NCBI GenBank assembly: GCA_017620715.1
Contig: JAGAUN010000017.1
Coordinates: forward strand, 1-36,312
DNA: 36,312 bases
Direction of reading: 5' to 3'
Source: Muribaculaceae bacterium
GTDB lineage: Bacteria > Bacteroidota > Bacteroidia > Bacteroidales > Muribaculaceae
Positions 24,725-33,119 of this stretch are shown here, piece by piece. How positions within the stretch are numbered: position 1 is the first letter of the stretch; each line of letters starts with the position of its first letter. Made by a program: the position numbers and the translations under genes. Below the pieces are notes generated by a model that was given only the letters and a program-made list of their open reading frames with translations, made no database searches and was not told the DNA's origin.

Positions 24725-25303
24725 ATGACACGTACAAAAAAAGAATGGTTTGGCAAACGTTGGACAAAATCGTTTTTCAACTTCATTGACCGTAAACTTT
24801 TCAACAATGACACAACCGAAGGAGCCGGTTCGCTCGGCATAAACTTCTGCATCACATTTACCATCGGTATCATAGCCGGTTTGGGCGGCTGTCTTATACA
24901 ATTATTTACCAGCCATCAAAGCAGAGAAGCTGTAGTGGAGTATGTAGTGTTCGGTTGCGCAGCCATTGCCATTGCATATATTGTGTATGCAATAATCCGC
25001 ACCCACAAAAATTATGATACTGTGGGAAGAAAAATAGGTCGTATCGGCACCGTACTTCTGGTGGCACTTGTAGGGGCCGCTCTCGGCTTCGGCATCGGTA
25101 TCGGTATAGCATTACTCGTCTGCGCATACATTGTATTACGTATATTTCTTTTCTTTATCTCTGATGGTTCGACCAAGGGAGAGGCTGTGCTCAGCGACGG
25201 TACCCGTCTCAAGATGACCCGCGGCATCTGTGGCGAAGAGATTTGGGAATCGAGCATGGGAATCCGCTACCAACGCAACGGCAACACTTTCACTCGTATG
25301 TAA
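24725..25303 (+). CDS. Four-helix membrane protein of unknown function
   Basis: The preferred start MTRTKKEWFGKRW gives 192 residues; ATGs at 24659 and 24668 would add a Lys/Asn/Gln-rich leader of about 20 residues. A basic N-terminus is followed by hydrophobic helices near 38-58, 69-90 and a long double segment at about 100-145 with small residues (VALVGAALGFGIGIGIALLV). The C-terminal ~50 residues are soluble, ending MGIRYQRNGNTFTRM. I recognise no family. Its promoter A shares operator and spacing with promoter B of the downstream gene run, so it is probably a member of the same regulon. A terminator follows at 25337. Confidence 0.65.
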   Translation: MTRTKKEWFGKRWTKSFFNFIDRKLFNNDTTEGAGSLGINFCITFTIGIIAGLGGCLIQLFTSHQSREAVVEYVVFGCAAIAIAYIVYAIIRTHKNYDTVGRKIGRIGTVLLVALVGAALGFGIGIGIALLVCAYIVLRIFLFFISDGSTKGEAVLSDGTRLKMTRGICGEEIWESSMGIRYQRNGNTFTRM

Positions 25304-25336
25304 TAAGGATATGAGAATTACGCAATAAGCAACCCC

Positions 25337-25373
25337 GGTCGCGCTGCCTGTAGTGTTGAAAGGCGGCGCGACC
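25337..25373 (+). terminator. Terminator after the membrane protein gene
   Basis: GGTCGCGC and GCGCGACC form the main stem, with GCC/GGC above it, followed by TCTTAAAT. It separates this gene from promoter B. Confidence 0.7.
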
Positions 25374-25407
25374 TCTTAAATAAAATTGAGACGAAGCGGC
25401 ACCGATA

Positions 25408-25453
25408 CACTATTTTTAGTGACAACACCATCAAAATACAATAACTATTTTTG
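25408..25453 (+). promoter_or_regulatory. Promoter B: CACTA-N4-TAGTG operator plus -7 box
   Basis: The palindrome CACTATTTTTAGTG (25408-25421) is followed 38 bases from its start by TATTTTTG (25446-25453). Spacing is identical to promoter A, and ACAATA plus two bases before the -7 box is shared as well. The leader to the ATG at 25505 would be about 48 bases. It is the only clear promoter for the nine-gene run ending at 34383. Confidence 0.7.
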
Positions 25454-25504
25454 CCCGTTCCACTTACGCAATTCCAATCTAATTCCATCATCCCGCAAAA
25501 AGCC

Positions 25505-27640
25505 ATGAAGCAACCAATCTACATCGCATCCTTTCTGTTAGCTGCAAGTTCAATGTTCGCATCGTGCGGCTCACCGTCGCATCACTCCGATGCCGAATTT
25601 GTAGGATTCTACAATAACCTCAACAACACTACCGGTTTTATCGGCACCGATGGCCGAGTCGTGACACCGCTGGCGCAGGCCGGAATGCCGGGCTACACCG
25701 TCAACGGCATGTGCGCCTTTATCTCTGACGACAATATAGCGTACGGCGACAGTGTGTTCGACCTTTACCGGGTAGACGGAGAAGGCAATCTCACTCCGGT
25801 GCTTAACAATCTGCACGGCTGCGGTTACCTGGTTGACGACCGTATACCCACCTCGCGGCAGCGAGGTCACATAGTGATACGCGACCACGAGGGTAAACCG
25901 GTGTTCCGTCTCGACTCCGTAGGCGGCCTGGCGGTAAAGAACTGCTCGTCGTACTACCGGCACGGCCTGCTGCCATTCACCCTCAGCAACGGCGCGATGG
26001 CCGCGGTAAACACCTCCGGCGAGCTTGTGGCGCTGCCGGTATACGGCCAAAGCAAAGTCAGAGAGATAGTGATAGGTGAGGATGCCATGGCGCTCTCCCT
26101 CTCCAACGATACCATACTCGTGGCCGACCACCGGGGCAAGGAGCTCTACCGTATGCCCAATCGGTACGGGGTAATCGCTTTCAGCGGCGATACGCTGCAG
26201 TGTTACCGTGAATACAGCGACGAAGGCCGCATTATTGGCTATGATAGTTTCTCCCTTTCAGGCGAGATGCTCGGATCATCGACATTCGACCTCGACGCGC
26301 TGACCAAGCCGTATGATGTTTATTCCTACACCATACCTGCCATGAGCGACTACGACGAAGAAGAGGGCTACTACGAAAACACACCCGCTTATGCCGATTC
26401 ATCCAATCTGGTAATGCACTACAGATACAATGCCTCCATGCATACCGACGCATATTTCCTGAAAAAGTATCTGCAATTGGCCGAGGCCCCATTCAATCCC
26501 GCGCCGCTCATTGCCGCATGGAACGAATTAGAACGCGATTCCGTGATGGCCGACTCTTTGAAGGCTGTTTACGTAAACTGGTATCCGGTATACACCGTGT
26601 GGCCTGCGAGAAAGATAGTGGAGTCGCGCACCGATTCCGTAGCAACCGACAGTGATGTGCCGGCCGAAAACGAAGCCGAGATACCCGGCGTGGTTGTTGA
26701 TGCCACGCTTGCTGAGACTATTACCGAGAAGCTGCGCCCGCGCCGGATAGAAGTTCAGGGCGTGAAATTGGATGGCCGGGGCAGTGAGGGGATAGCGCTG
26801 CATAACGGTAAAATAATTGCCGATCCCGGCATGCGCCCACTCACCTGCATAGCCAATGGATTTATGGTGACCACAGGTCCCGGTTTTCTCTCAATGTGTG
26901 CTATACACAGCATTGACGAGAACGGAAACACCAAGCGCCTGCTTGACGGCATATACGACGGCGGCATCTTCAATGAAGACGTGATACCGGTAGCCCGTTA
27001 CGACGGATTCCAGTTGCTCGACAAGAATATGAAGCCGGTGCTCGAGGTGAATTATATAGACGGTCGACACATAGCCCAAATGGCGCGTTATGTAGTAGCC
27101 GGCAAGATATTCGTATGGGATAAAAATGACAATATGACCATTATCGACAAACATGGCAACCAACTCTCGCCCTGGATAAAATCCAAACCCAACTATCAAC
27201 AGATGGCTCCTAACGGCAATTACCTTATATGTGAAGGCTATTCTTATTCGCGCGGTACACCTTACAGGGTCTATGATGAGTCGAACAACATTATCTATAA
27301 AAAAACCTTTAAGCGCGGTAGCCGATATGAGGGTGCTGAAATTAATCTTTACAACGACCATATTGCAATAACATACAGTGTAGATAATAATGGCGAAATC
27401 AGGGCTATAGAGCGTTATGATTTCGACGGCAATCAGATTGGCCCGACAGTGAGGTACGCTATAAGAAATGAAGAGAACATACCGACTGAAGACTTGCGTG
27501 ATTTGTGGGCTTACGACACGCCAAGTGCATTTAATCAGGACTGGGTTTATGAAATGGCCTACCACAACCCCTCGGGCGGTTTCTGCTTCCTTACCAATTA
27601 TAATGTGCCTATGCGTGCCCGATGGGTCTATCCCCGATAA
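25505..27640 (+). CDS. Large lipoprotein with WG-like repeats, first gene of a nine-gene run
   Basis: The ATG at 25505 (MKQPIYIASFLLAASSMFASC) starts a lipoprotein signal with lipobox FASC, Cys21; an upstream ATG-less extension of the frame is ignored. The 711-residue protein contains many short units of the form x-x-hydrophobic-x-x-x-x-G-x-hydrophobic, such as GFIGTDGRVVTP, IVIRDHEGKPVFRLD, ILVADHRGKELYRMP and MTIIDKHGNQLSPWI, resembling WG/KWG-type repeats that fold as a beta-propeller-like array. An acidic Pro/Glu-rich linker (TDSVATDSDVPAENEAE) lies near the middle. No catalytic motif is seen. Promoter B precedes it and the next gene begins 19 bases after the stop. Confidence 0.75.
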   Translation: MKQPIYIASFLLAASSMFASCGSPSHHSDAEFVGFYNNLNNTTGFIGTDGRVVTPLAQAGMPGYTVNGMCAFISDDNIAYGDSVFDLYRVDGEGNLTPVLNNLHGCGYLVDDRIPTSRQRGHIVIRDHEGKPVFRLDSVGGLAVKNCSSYYRHGLLPFTLSNGAMAAVNTSGELVALPVYGQSKVREIVIGEDAMALSLSNDTILVADHRGKELYRMPNRYGVIAFSGDTLQCYREYSDEGRIIGYDSFSLSGEMLGSSTFDLDALTKPYDVYSYTIPAMSDYDEEEGYYENTPAYADSSNLVMHYRYNASMHTDAYFLKKYLQLAEAPFNPAPLIAAWNELERDSVMADSLKAVYVNWYPVYTVWPARKIVESRTDSVATDSDVPAENEAEIPGVVVDATLAETITEKLRPRRIEVQGVKLDGRGSEGIALHNGKIIADPGMRPLTCIANGFMVTTGPGFLSMCAIHSIDENGNTKRLLDGIYDGGIFNEDVIPVARYDGFQLLDKNMKPVLEVNYIDGRHIAQMARYVVAGKIFVWDKNDNMTIIDKHGNQLSPWIKSKPNYQQMAPNGNYLICEGYSYSRGTPYRVYDESNNIIYKKTFKRGSRYEGAEINLYNDHIAITYSVDNNGEIRAIERYDFDGNQIGPTVRYAIRNEENIPTEDLRDLWAYDTPSAFNQDWVYEMAYHNPSGGFCFLTNYNVPMRARWVYPR

Positions 27641-27659
27641 CTTAAAAACAGAATCCACT

Positions 27660-28463
27660 ATGCGACATATATTCAGCTTAATACTTGCATTGGCAACCGC
27701 AGTTTCAGCCTCGGCTCTCACCCCCGAGCAGATGAACGACCGCGCTTGTGAGAATCTCATAGGGCCGGTGAAGGAGGTGGTGACCACGCGTAAAAACACC
27801 TACTTTCACAGTAATTGGGATTCTACGCAAACTTTAAGTAGCAGAGATTACTTTAACGGCACTATTACCATGCGGTTTAACCGCGCCGGTTATCTCATCT
27901 CGAAAATATACAGTGACGGTGCTACAATGCTCTACACCAACCGCGCTAATCGTAAGTATCACTTATATACATCCTTTACTGGTGGTAATAACAACGATAT
28001 GCAGATACAATATGGCAAGCGCAAGCGGGTAGACGAGGACGCCGCTCAGGGAGACTGCATAGAATACACATTCACTCCATGGGGCTTACCGCTGACTGCA
28101 GATTTCGATGGCGTAGGCATTGGCGCTGGGGCCTACAAGAACGTCTACGAAAAATCGGCTGGACGTTTCCCGGTTGCGAGGTACGCTTCAGGTTCCGGCG
28201 TAGATTTTACGGTTCTGAAATATCGCTATCTCGAATTCGACTCGCACGGCAACTGGACGAAACGCGAAGTTACCGACGGTTATGGCGGATGCACACAATT
28301 TGACGATAAGTGGGAACTCTCAGTTTACGAATTTACCGAGGAGGGCTATGCGTATGATCGCCCTTTGTTTACCATCAAACAAGCGTACAGCGACCCGCGC
28401 ACAGAGCAGCTATATGTTGAGGTAACCCGCTATACCGAGACCCGCACCATCACCTATTATTAA
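27660..28463 (+). CDS. Exported paralogue 1 of an ALTPEQM...TRTITYY family
   Basis: The ATG at 27660 gives a signal peptide (MRHIFSLILALATAVSASA) and 267 residues. The mature N-terminus LTPEQMNDRACENLIGPVK and the C-terminal part EFDSHGNWTKR...TRTITYY are shared with four other proteins of this run. The middle alternates short tyrosine-rich strands (MRFNRAGYLISKIYSDG, IEYTFTPWGLPLT) in a way that recalls YD/RHS-type repeats, but no RHS core or toxin domain is present. Closest paralogue: the product at 29606, with near-identical DNA blocks. Function unknown; probably periplasmic or secreted. Confidence 0.75.
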   Translation: MRHIFSLILALATAVSASALTPEQMNDRACENLIGPVKEVVTTRKNTYFHSNWDSTQTLSSRDYFNGTITMRFNRAGYLISKIYSDGATMLYTNRANRKYHLYTSFTGGNNNDMQIQYGKRKRVDEDAAQGDCIEYTFTPWGLPLTADFDGVGIGAGAYKNVYEKSAGRFPVARYASGSGVDFTVLKYRYLEFDSHGNWTKREVTDGYGGCTQFDDKWELSVYEFTEEGYAYDRPLFTIKQAYSDPRTEQLYVEVTRYTETRTITYY

Positions 28464-28485
28464 TGTATGTACTAAAACACGCACT

Positions 28486-29577
28486 ATGCAATATCTTCTG
28501 ACATCAATACTCCTTATATGCGCCTTTGCCACGGCAGCTTGCGGTAATACTCCCCCTGATGCCGCATCGGTATGTCCCGACTCGCTCGCAACTCAACTGA
28601 AACTGACAGGCGCGCCCTATCCGGCATTCAACCCCGGGCAGATGAGCGACCGTGCCTGCTTCGGCTTGTATGGCCCGGTGCATACAGTTTATACTCAGAT
28701 TAATGGCAATCGCAATTGTACGAATTCAACCATATTTGACCCCGACGGGCGTCTCTTTTTCGACATCGAGGCGCCGCTGCCCCTGACCGGCTCGTTTGCC
28801 TGCAGACCACATCTGCTGCGCATCGATTGGAAAACCGATTCAACCTTTACAAATACACATGATGATGCCACGTATGTGGTGCGTTTGAGCGACGGCTGCC
28901 GCGAAAAAGCTATGGAAGGGGATGATTGGGTTGAGGAGCGTCATACATTCGATGCTGTGGGTCGCTTAGCAAAGCATGAAATCACACCCTACGATATGGA
29001 TTGGGATAATGTGACATACAACTACATCTATGCCGATTCGGCCGCTCCCGCTCCTATGGCAATGGAATTGCTCAACGGTGCGGATGTCGTGGCAGCCCGC
29101 TACTGTTATGAGTATACCGAATACGATTCGCTCGGCAACTGGACCGAGGCTACCGTGTACCAGACCATCCCCGGCAACTATACATATACTGTGCGCCGCG
29201 CCATAAGCTACTATGAACCCTTCGCTACCTTCAACATCGATAACCTTCATTTGCCGTGCAACAGTGGAGGAGAGGCATTTGCCGATTTCATCAAGAAATT
29301 CCGCAGCGACAAGGCCTTCCGCGAGAGCCGCTACCGTGGAAACGAGTACGAAGGCCGCGTAGAGGCCATGGATAGGTTTATGAACCAAGAGAATGCCCTG
29401 ACCGGTTTTTTGGACTTAAACAAAGGAAGCGAGGTATATTCATATTGGGCGGTGAAAAATGCCGATACTGTTGAATACTACTCATTCGGGCCCTGGTGTC
29501 AGGACGGCCCGCGACATTTTGAATGTCAGCGCATCGACGGTAAATGGTATGCCACACTCTTGTTGGGCGATTATTGA
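28486..29577 (+). CDS. Lipoprotein paralogue 2 with an added C-terminal domain
   Basis: This 363-residue protein has a lipoprotein signal (lipobox TAAC, Cys19), unlike the other paralogues. GQMSDRACFGLYGPVHTVYT near residue 51 and EYDSLGNWTEATVYQ...RRAISYYEP near 210-245 correspond to the start and end of the family module. After these come ~115 further residues (FADFIKKFRSDKAFRESR...FGPWCQDGPRHFECQRIDGKWYATLL) that resemble a DUF4348-type domain; this assignment is tentative. It is therefore a fusion of the family module with another small domain. Spacing to neighbours is 22 and 28 bases. Confidence 0.7.
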   Translation: MQYLLTSILLICAFATAACGNTPPDAASVCPDSLATQLKLTGAPYPAFNPGQMSDRACFGLYGPVHTVYTQINGNRNCTNSTIFDPDGRLFFDIEAPLPLTGSFACRPHLLRIDWKTDSTFTNTHDDATYVVRLSDGCREKAMEGDDWVEERHTFDAVGRLAKHEITPYDMDWDNVTYNYIYADSAAPAPMAMELLNGADVVAARYCYEYTEYDSLGNWTEATVYQTIPGNYTYTVRRAISYYEPFATFNIDNLHLPCNSGGEAFADFIKKFRSDKAFRESRYRGNEYEGRVEAMDRFMNQENALTGFLDLNKGSEVYSYWAVKNADTVEYYSFGPWCQDGPRHFECQRIDGKWYATLLLGDY

Positions 29578-29605
29578 TTGAGTGCACACCACACCAATAT
29601 ACACA

Positions 29606-30406
29606 ATGAAAAAGGCAATCATTACACTCACACTTGCAATAGTGGCCGTTTTCGCCTCGGCTCTCACCCCCGAGCAGATGAACGACCGTGCCTGCCAGAA
29701 TCTCGTAGGCCCTGTGAAAAAAGTGGTGACTACGCGTAAAAACACCTATTATCGCAACAAACTCAATCCATCGGCCACATTAAATGAAATAGCCTGGTGG
29801 AACGGTACAACAACTATGCGGTTTAACCGCGCCGGCTATCTCCTTTGGGAAATATACAGAGACGGTGACTCTACGCTATATACCGATCGCACGGCCCGTC
29901 AATACCTTATGCGTACCGGCTATCAGTGTAGAGACAGTTTTGAGATGCATATCGATTACGGCAAGCAAAGCCGTCTGGACACCGACACTTCCGACACTTA
30001 CGGTGCCAGTATCGAGTACACCTTCACACCGTGGGGACTTCCGCTCACTATGAGGGAATGCATCGATGCTTCGTGGGGATATAAGAATATTTACGAAAAA
30101 TCTGTAGGCCGCTTTCCGGCTGCAGCGTATATGTATGGCTCCGATGTCTCGTTTACGGTAGTCAAATACCGTTATCTTGCCTTCGACTCACACGGCAACT
30201 GGACGAAGCGAAAGGTTGAGATAAATACCGGTGGTGGAAACACGTACTTTAACGACCGATGGGAGCTGCATGTAACGACATGGAATGACGATGGTGAGCC
30301 CCGGCTCCTATTTACTATCAAAGACCCGTTACACGACCCGCGCACCAAGAGGTATTATATAGAGACAATACGATATACCGAGACCCGCACCATCACCTAT
30401 TATTAA
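29606..30406 (+). CDS. Exported paralogue 3 of the ALTPEQM...TRTITYY family
   Basis: The start at 29606 (MKKAIITLTLAIVAVFASA) is preferred over an ATG 24 bases upstream because it begins the signal peptide directly. The 266-residue protein aligns along its whole length with the product of 27660: LTPEQMNDRAC, VVTTRKNTY, TMRFNRAGYL, IEYTFTPWGLPLT, FDSHGNWTKR and the final YTETRTITYY are shared. Two DNA blocks of 30 or more bases are identical between the genes, indicating a recent duplication or gene conversion. The two are separated by paralogue 2. Function unknown. Confidence 0.75.
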   Translation: MKKAIITLTLAIVAVFASALTPEQMNDRACQNLVGPVKKVVTTRKNTYYRNKLNPSATLNEIAWWNGTTTMRFNRAGYLLWEIYRDGDSTLYTDRTARQYLMRTGYQCRDSFEMHIDYGKQSRLDTDTSDTYGASIEYTFTPWGLPLTMRECIDASWGYKNIYEKSVGRFPAAAYMYGSDVSFTVVKYRYLAFDSHGNWTKRKVEINTGGGNTYFNDRWELHVTTWNDDGEPRLLFTIKDPLHDPRTKRYYIETIRYTETRTITYY

Positions 30407-30436
30407 GCCACAATCACAACAATAAACCAATACATT

Positions 30437-31270
30437 ATGAAAAAGATTTTCAATTTCAGTACCGCTATGGCTGCGCTCGTAGCCGTAAGTTTTGCGTCGT
30501 GCTCAAGCTCGTCTGATTCCGATGCCCCTGACCAGCCCTCCGGTTCGCTGGTTACCGTAGAATTCCGGCCGCGCCTCAAGGCCACATCTAAAGCCACCGA
30601 CACCTCATTTGAAAACGGCGACGTGATAGCTATAGCCAAGCAGGATATGCGCAGCGAAAACGCATACTCGCTCGTATACAACGGCACTACCTCGCGCTTC
30701 GACTATATCGACGACTCGCGCAAGATAACCAAAGAACTCGGCCAGGAGCTGCGCTACATAGCTTTCTATCCCGACCTCGACAACGACCAGTGCGATGTGC
30801 AGGCCATCAACGAGCACACCATGGACTTCATGGGGGGCTACACCGACATGCTCTTTGCCGTAGAGGAAACGGCCAGCGCCACCGTAGTGCTAAACTTCAC
30901 CCACATACTGTCGAAACTCGATATTACTATTGAAAACGCCCCCTCGCCCGTGAGCAAGGTTGAGCTTCTGAATCTGAAACCGAAATACCGTGTCGACATC
31001 GACGGCGATACCTTTGCTACAGGCACAGCCTTAGCCGCAGTAACCATGCGCCGCAACACTACCGACGACACCTATTATTACTACGTTGCGCCCATGAACT
31101 TTATGAGCACAACCGAGACAATAGGCCGCATCACCCTTGCTAACGGCAGCGAGGTTGAATTCTTCGCGCCCGAGACCGGCTATTTCGATCCCGGTAAAGC
31201 ATATACATGGAAAGTAGACCTCTCCGATGCCGAGCCCGAATTTACAGGCACAATAGTAGACTGGCAATAA
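30437..31270 (+). CDS. Fimbrillin-family lipoprotein
   Basis: This 277-residue protein has a lipoprotein signal (MKKIFNFSTAMAALVAVSFASC, Cys22). The mature part has the fimbrillin pattern: FENGDVIAIAK, then AYSLVYNGTTSRFDY, IAFYPDLDND, GGYTDMLFAVEE, and VVLNFTHILSKLDITIENA, then a second beta domain with PMNFMSTTETIGRITLANG. Such proteins form or cap type V pili, or act as single surface adhesins in Bacteroidales. No neighbouring anchor or tip genes of a standard fim/mfa cluster are seen, so pilus assembly is not proven. Its presence points to a cell-surface role for the gene run. Confidence 0.82.
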   Translation: MKKIFNFSTAMAALVAVSFASCSSSSDSDAPDQPSGSLVTVEFRPRLKATSKATDTSFENGDVIAIAKQDMRSENAYSLVYNGTTSRFDYIDDSRKITKELGQELRYIAFYPDLDNDQCDVQAINEHTMDFMGGYTDMLFAVEETASATVVLNFTHILSKLDITIENAPSPVSKVELLNLKPKYRVDIDGDTFATGTALAAVTMRRNTTDDTYYYYVAPMNFMSTTETIGRITLANGSEVEFFAPETGYFDPGKAYTWKVDLSDAEPEFTGTIVDWQ

Positions 31271-31295
31271 TCGTTAACCCACTCAATACAAAGTA

Positions 31296-32159
31296 ATGAA
31301 AACAATATTACGTTTATTCACCCTGCTTCTGCTCGTCGCCGTCGCCGTTGACGCGTCAGCTCAGGGCCAACCGCTGATAAATATAAGAACCCCCAATCGT
31401 GTAGGCAACAGAGTATATATTCCGGTCGGTATCAAGAATATAGGCGACCAGAATCTTCGGGGTGAAATACGCGGCTCAATGGACGGAAATCCTGATCGCC
31501 GCACCTATGTGATAGGATCCGACAGCATTGACTATTATGCGGAGCTCGAACTTGGAACAACTAAGTTTAATATACCTCCGGGTGTATGGTCGGAAGACTT
31601 TATCCTGATTGTCAACGATGTGCCGTATGACTTAACCGAGTTCTCGCTTGTAAAAGTTGCCCTTAACTGTTACGATATTCCGGGAAATACAAATACCCGA
31701 AACTACTCTGCGGGAGTGAGCCGGAATATACGTATTATGCCTATGGAGAATACCGAGGGCGATTCGGTACGGTGCTCTATCTGGTCAGCTCATATATCCG
31801 GCATGAAGTGCACGCGCTCGGGCAAAAAGGCTACTCTTTCGTTTCAGATGAAAAACAATTTCAACGAAGGTACACTGGAATTACCCGAATGGGATTGCTT
31901 CATAATTGGTAAAGACGGCACAAGATATCCCGCCAAATTTACCCAAAGCAGCTCAGTGGATGCCGGCCAAAGCAAAACATTTACGGTAGAAATATCCGAC
32001 ATTCCCTCCGACCTCACCGAGCTTGCGTACGCCCTATTGGTAATGAGCCAATTCCGTGTTGACCCCTTGACCATAGAGTTTTGGAATATTCCGGTGAAGA
32101 AAATGACCTCCGCTCCCACGGCTCCTCGCAAAAAGCCCGGCAAAAAGCGTAAACGTTAA
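31296..32159 (+). CDS. Exported protein with two beta-sandwich-like domains
   Basis: This 287-residue protein has a signal peptide (MKTILRLFTLLLLVAVAVDASAQ). Two related halves are visible at about 27-145 and 155-270. Each has a strand pair, a conserved Lys/Asn segment (GIKNIGDQNLRG; QMKNNFNEGTLELP) and a block of the form V-x-D-V/I-P-x-D-L-T-E (NDVPYDLTEFSLV; SDIPSDLTELAYA), ending with an IRIMP/WNIPV-type strand. The C-terminus is strongly basic (RKKPGKKRKR), which is unusual for an exported protein. It is a paralogue of the next gene. Function not recognised; the fold may be Ig- or DUF4352-like. Confidence 0.65.
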   Translation: MKTILRLFTLLLLVAVAVDASAQGQPLINIRTPNRVGNRVYIPVGIKNIGDQNLRGEIRGSMDGNPDRRTYVIGSDSIDYYAELELGTTKFNIPPGVWSEDFILIVNDVPYDLTEFSLVKVALNCYDIPGNTNTRNYSAGVSRNIRIMPMENTEGDSVRCSIWSAHISGMKCTRSGKKATLSFQMKNNFNEGTLELPEWDCFIIGKDGTRYPAKFTQSSSVDAGQSKTFTVEISDIPSDLTELAYALLVMSQFRVDPLTIEFWNIPVKKMTSAPTAPRKKPGKKRKR

Positions 32160-32186
32160 TTCCTCAATCTCTTAATAAAGCAAAAT

Positions 32187-33080
32187 ATGAAACGCATTAT
32201 ATATATGATAGCTATAGCCGTTGTGTCGGCATTTGCACTCGAGGCTACCGCGCAGAGCACGCAAAAACCTATTTCAGGCGTAGATGTCAAAGTTGAAAGC
32301 TGCCAACGTTATTCAAAAGGAGTATTGGTCAATCTGATTATTACCAACACCACACCCAAGAATTTTCGATTAAAATTGCCCTCCGGAACAACGTCTGGCA
32401 ACGACAAGGAATACGCTCTCGGCGACAACGGACGTGAGTATAGGATTAAATGGTATGAGTTGGGTCTGAATTCACCTGGTTATTACGGTCTTTACCGCCA
32501 TAGCGCTGTGCGCGCCCAGGTATATGTCAGAGATGTGCCACAGTCAGTGAAATCGTTCCGGCTTCTCGACCTGACATTGTTTGATAAAGATGCTACTACC
32601 CGTGCCGAAAGCTATGGTCACTATATTTTTAAAGACCTGCCTATAGAGGACTTTGCCAACAGCGACGACCCCAAAGCCTCGTGCACCTACCCCGACCTGC
32701 ATATCAAGCCGCTTTCGTGTGAGCGCGTCGACAACAAAATCAAACTTGCCTTTCTTGTCATCAACAAAGGCCGTATCGATTTAAATAAGACAAAACTCAG
32801 TTGGTCGCCCTATGACGCACTGGTGTACGCCGACAACGGCAGCAGTTTTAAGGGTACACTCAATTGGGCCGATGTCGATGACCCTTTCAACATAATATTT
32901 CCCATTGGAGTGCCGGTAAAACTTTCCATTACTGTTGATAGCGCTCCTCTAAGTGTAAAGTCGTTGCAACTCGTATCGTTTCCGATGGGAGGCACATTGA
33001 CACCCTATGAATTCGCCTTCCGCAATATACCAATAGGGTGGAACGACTCTACTGTATCAACCGATAGCCAAAACAATTAA
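32187..33080 (+). CDS. Exported two-domain protein, paralogue of the preceding gene
   Basis: This 297-residue protein has a signal peptide (MKRIIYMIAIAVVSAFALEATAQ). It has two similar halves, about 30-155 and 170-287. Each has an SCxR start (VESCQRYSKGVLVNLIITN; PLSCERVDNKIKLAFLVIN), a V-x-D-x-P-x-SVKS block (VRDVPQSVKSFRLLDL; VDSAPLSVKSLQLVSF) and a final (F)xx(D/N)(L/I)PI strand. The halves match the domain pattern of the protein at 31296. Function unknown. A perfect 6-bp palindrome follows the stop at 33081-33096. Confidence 0.65.
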   Translation: MKRIIYMIAIAVVSAFALEATAQSTQKPISGVDVKVESCQRYSKGVLVNLIITNTTPKNFRLKLPSGTTSGNDKEYALGDNGREYRIKWYELGLNSPGYYGLYRHSAVRAQVYVRDVPQSVKSFRLLDLTLFDKDATTRAESYGHYIFKDLPIEDFANSDDPKASCTYPDLHIKPLSCERVDNKIKLAFLVINKGRIDLNKTKLSWSPYDALVYADNGSSFKGTLNWADVDDPFNIIFPIGVPVKLSITVDSAPLSVKSLQLVSFPMGGTLTPYEFAFRNIPIGWNDSTVSTDSQNN

Positions 33081-33096
33081 TCGGTATTTATACCGA
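33081..33096. repeat. Small intercistronic palindrome
   Basis: TCGGTATTTATACCGA, with 6-bp arms and a TTTA loop, starts immediately after the stop codon of the gene at 32187. It has no T-run. Confidence 0.4.
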
Positions 33097-33119
33097 GACC
33101 CTTAATGATTCAAGAAGCA

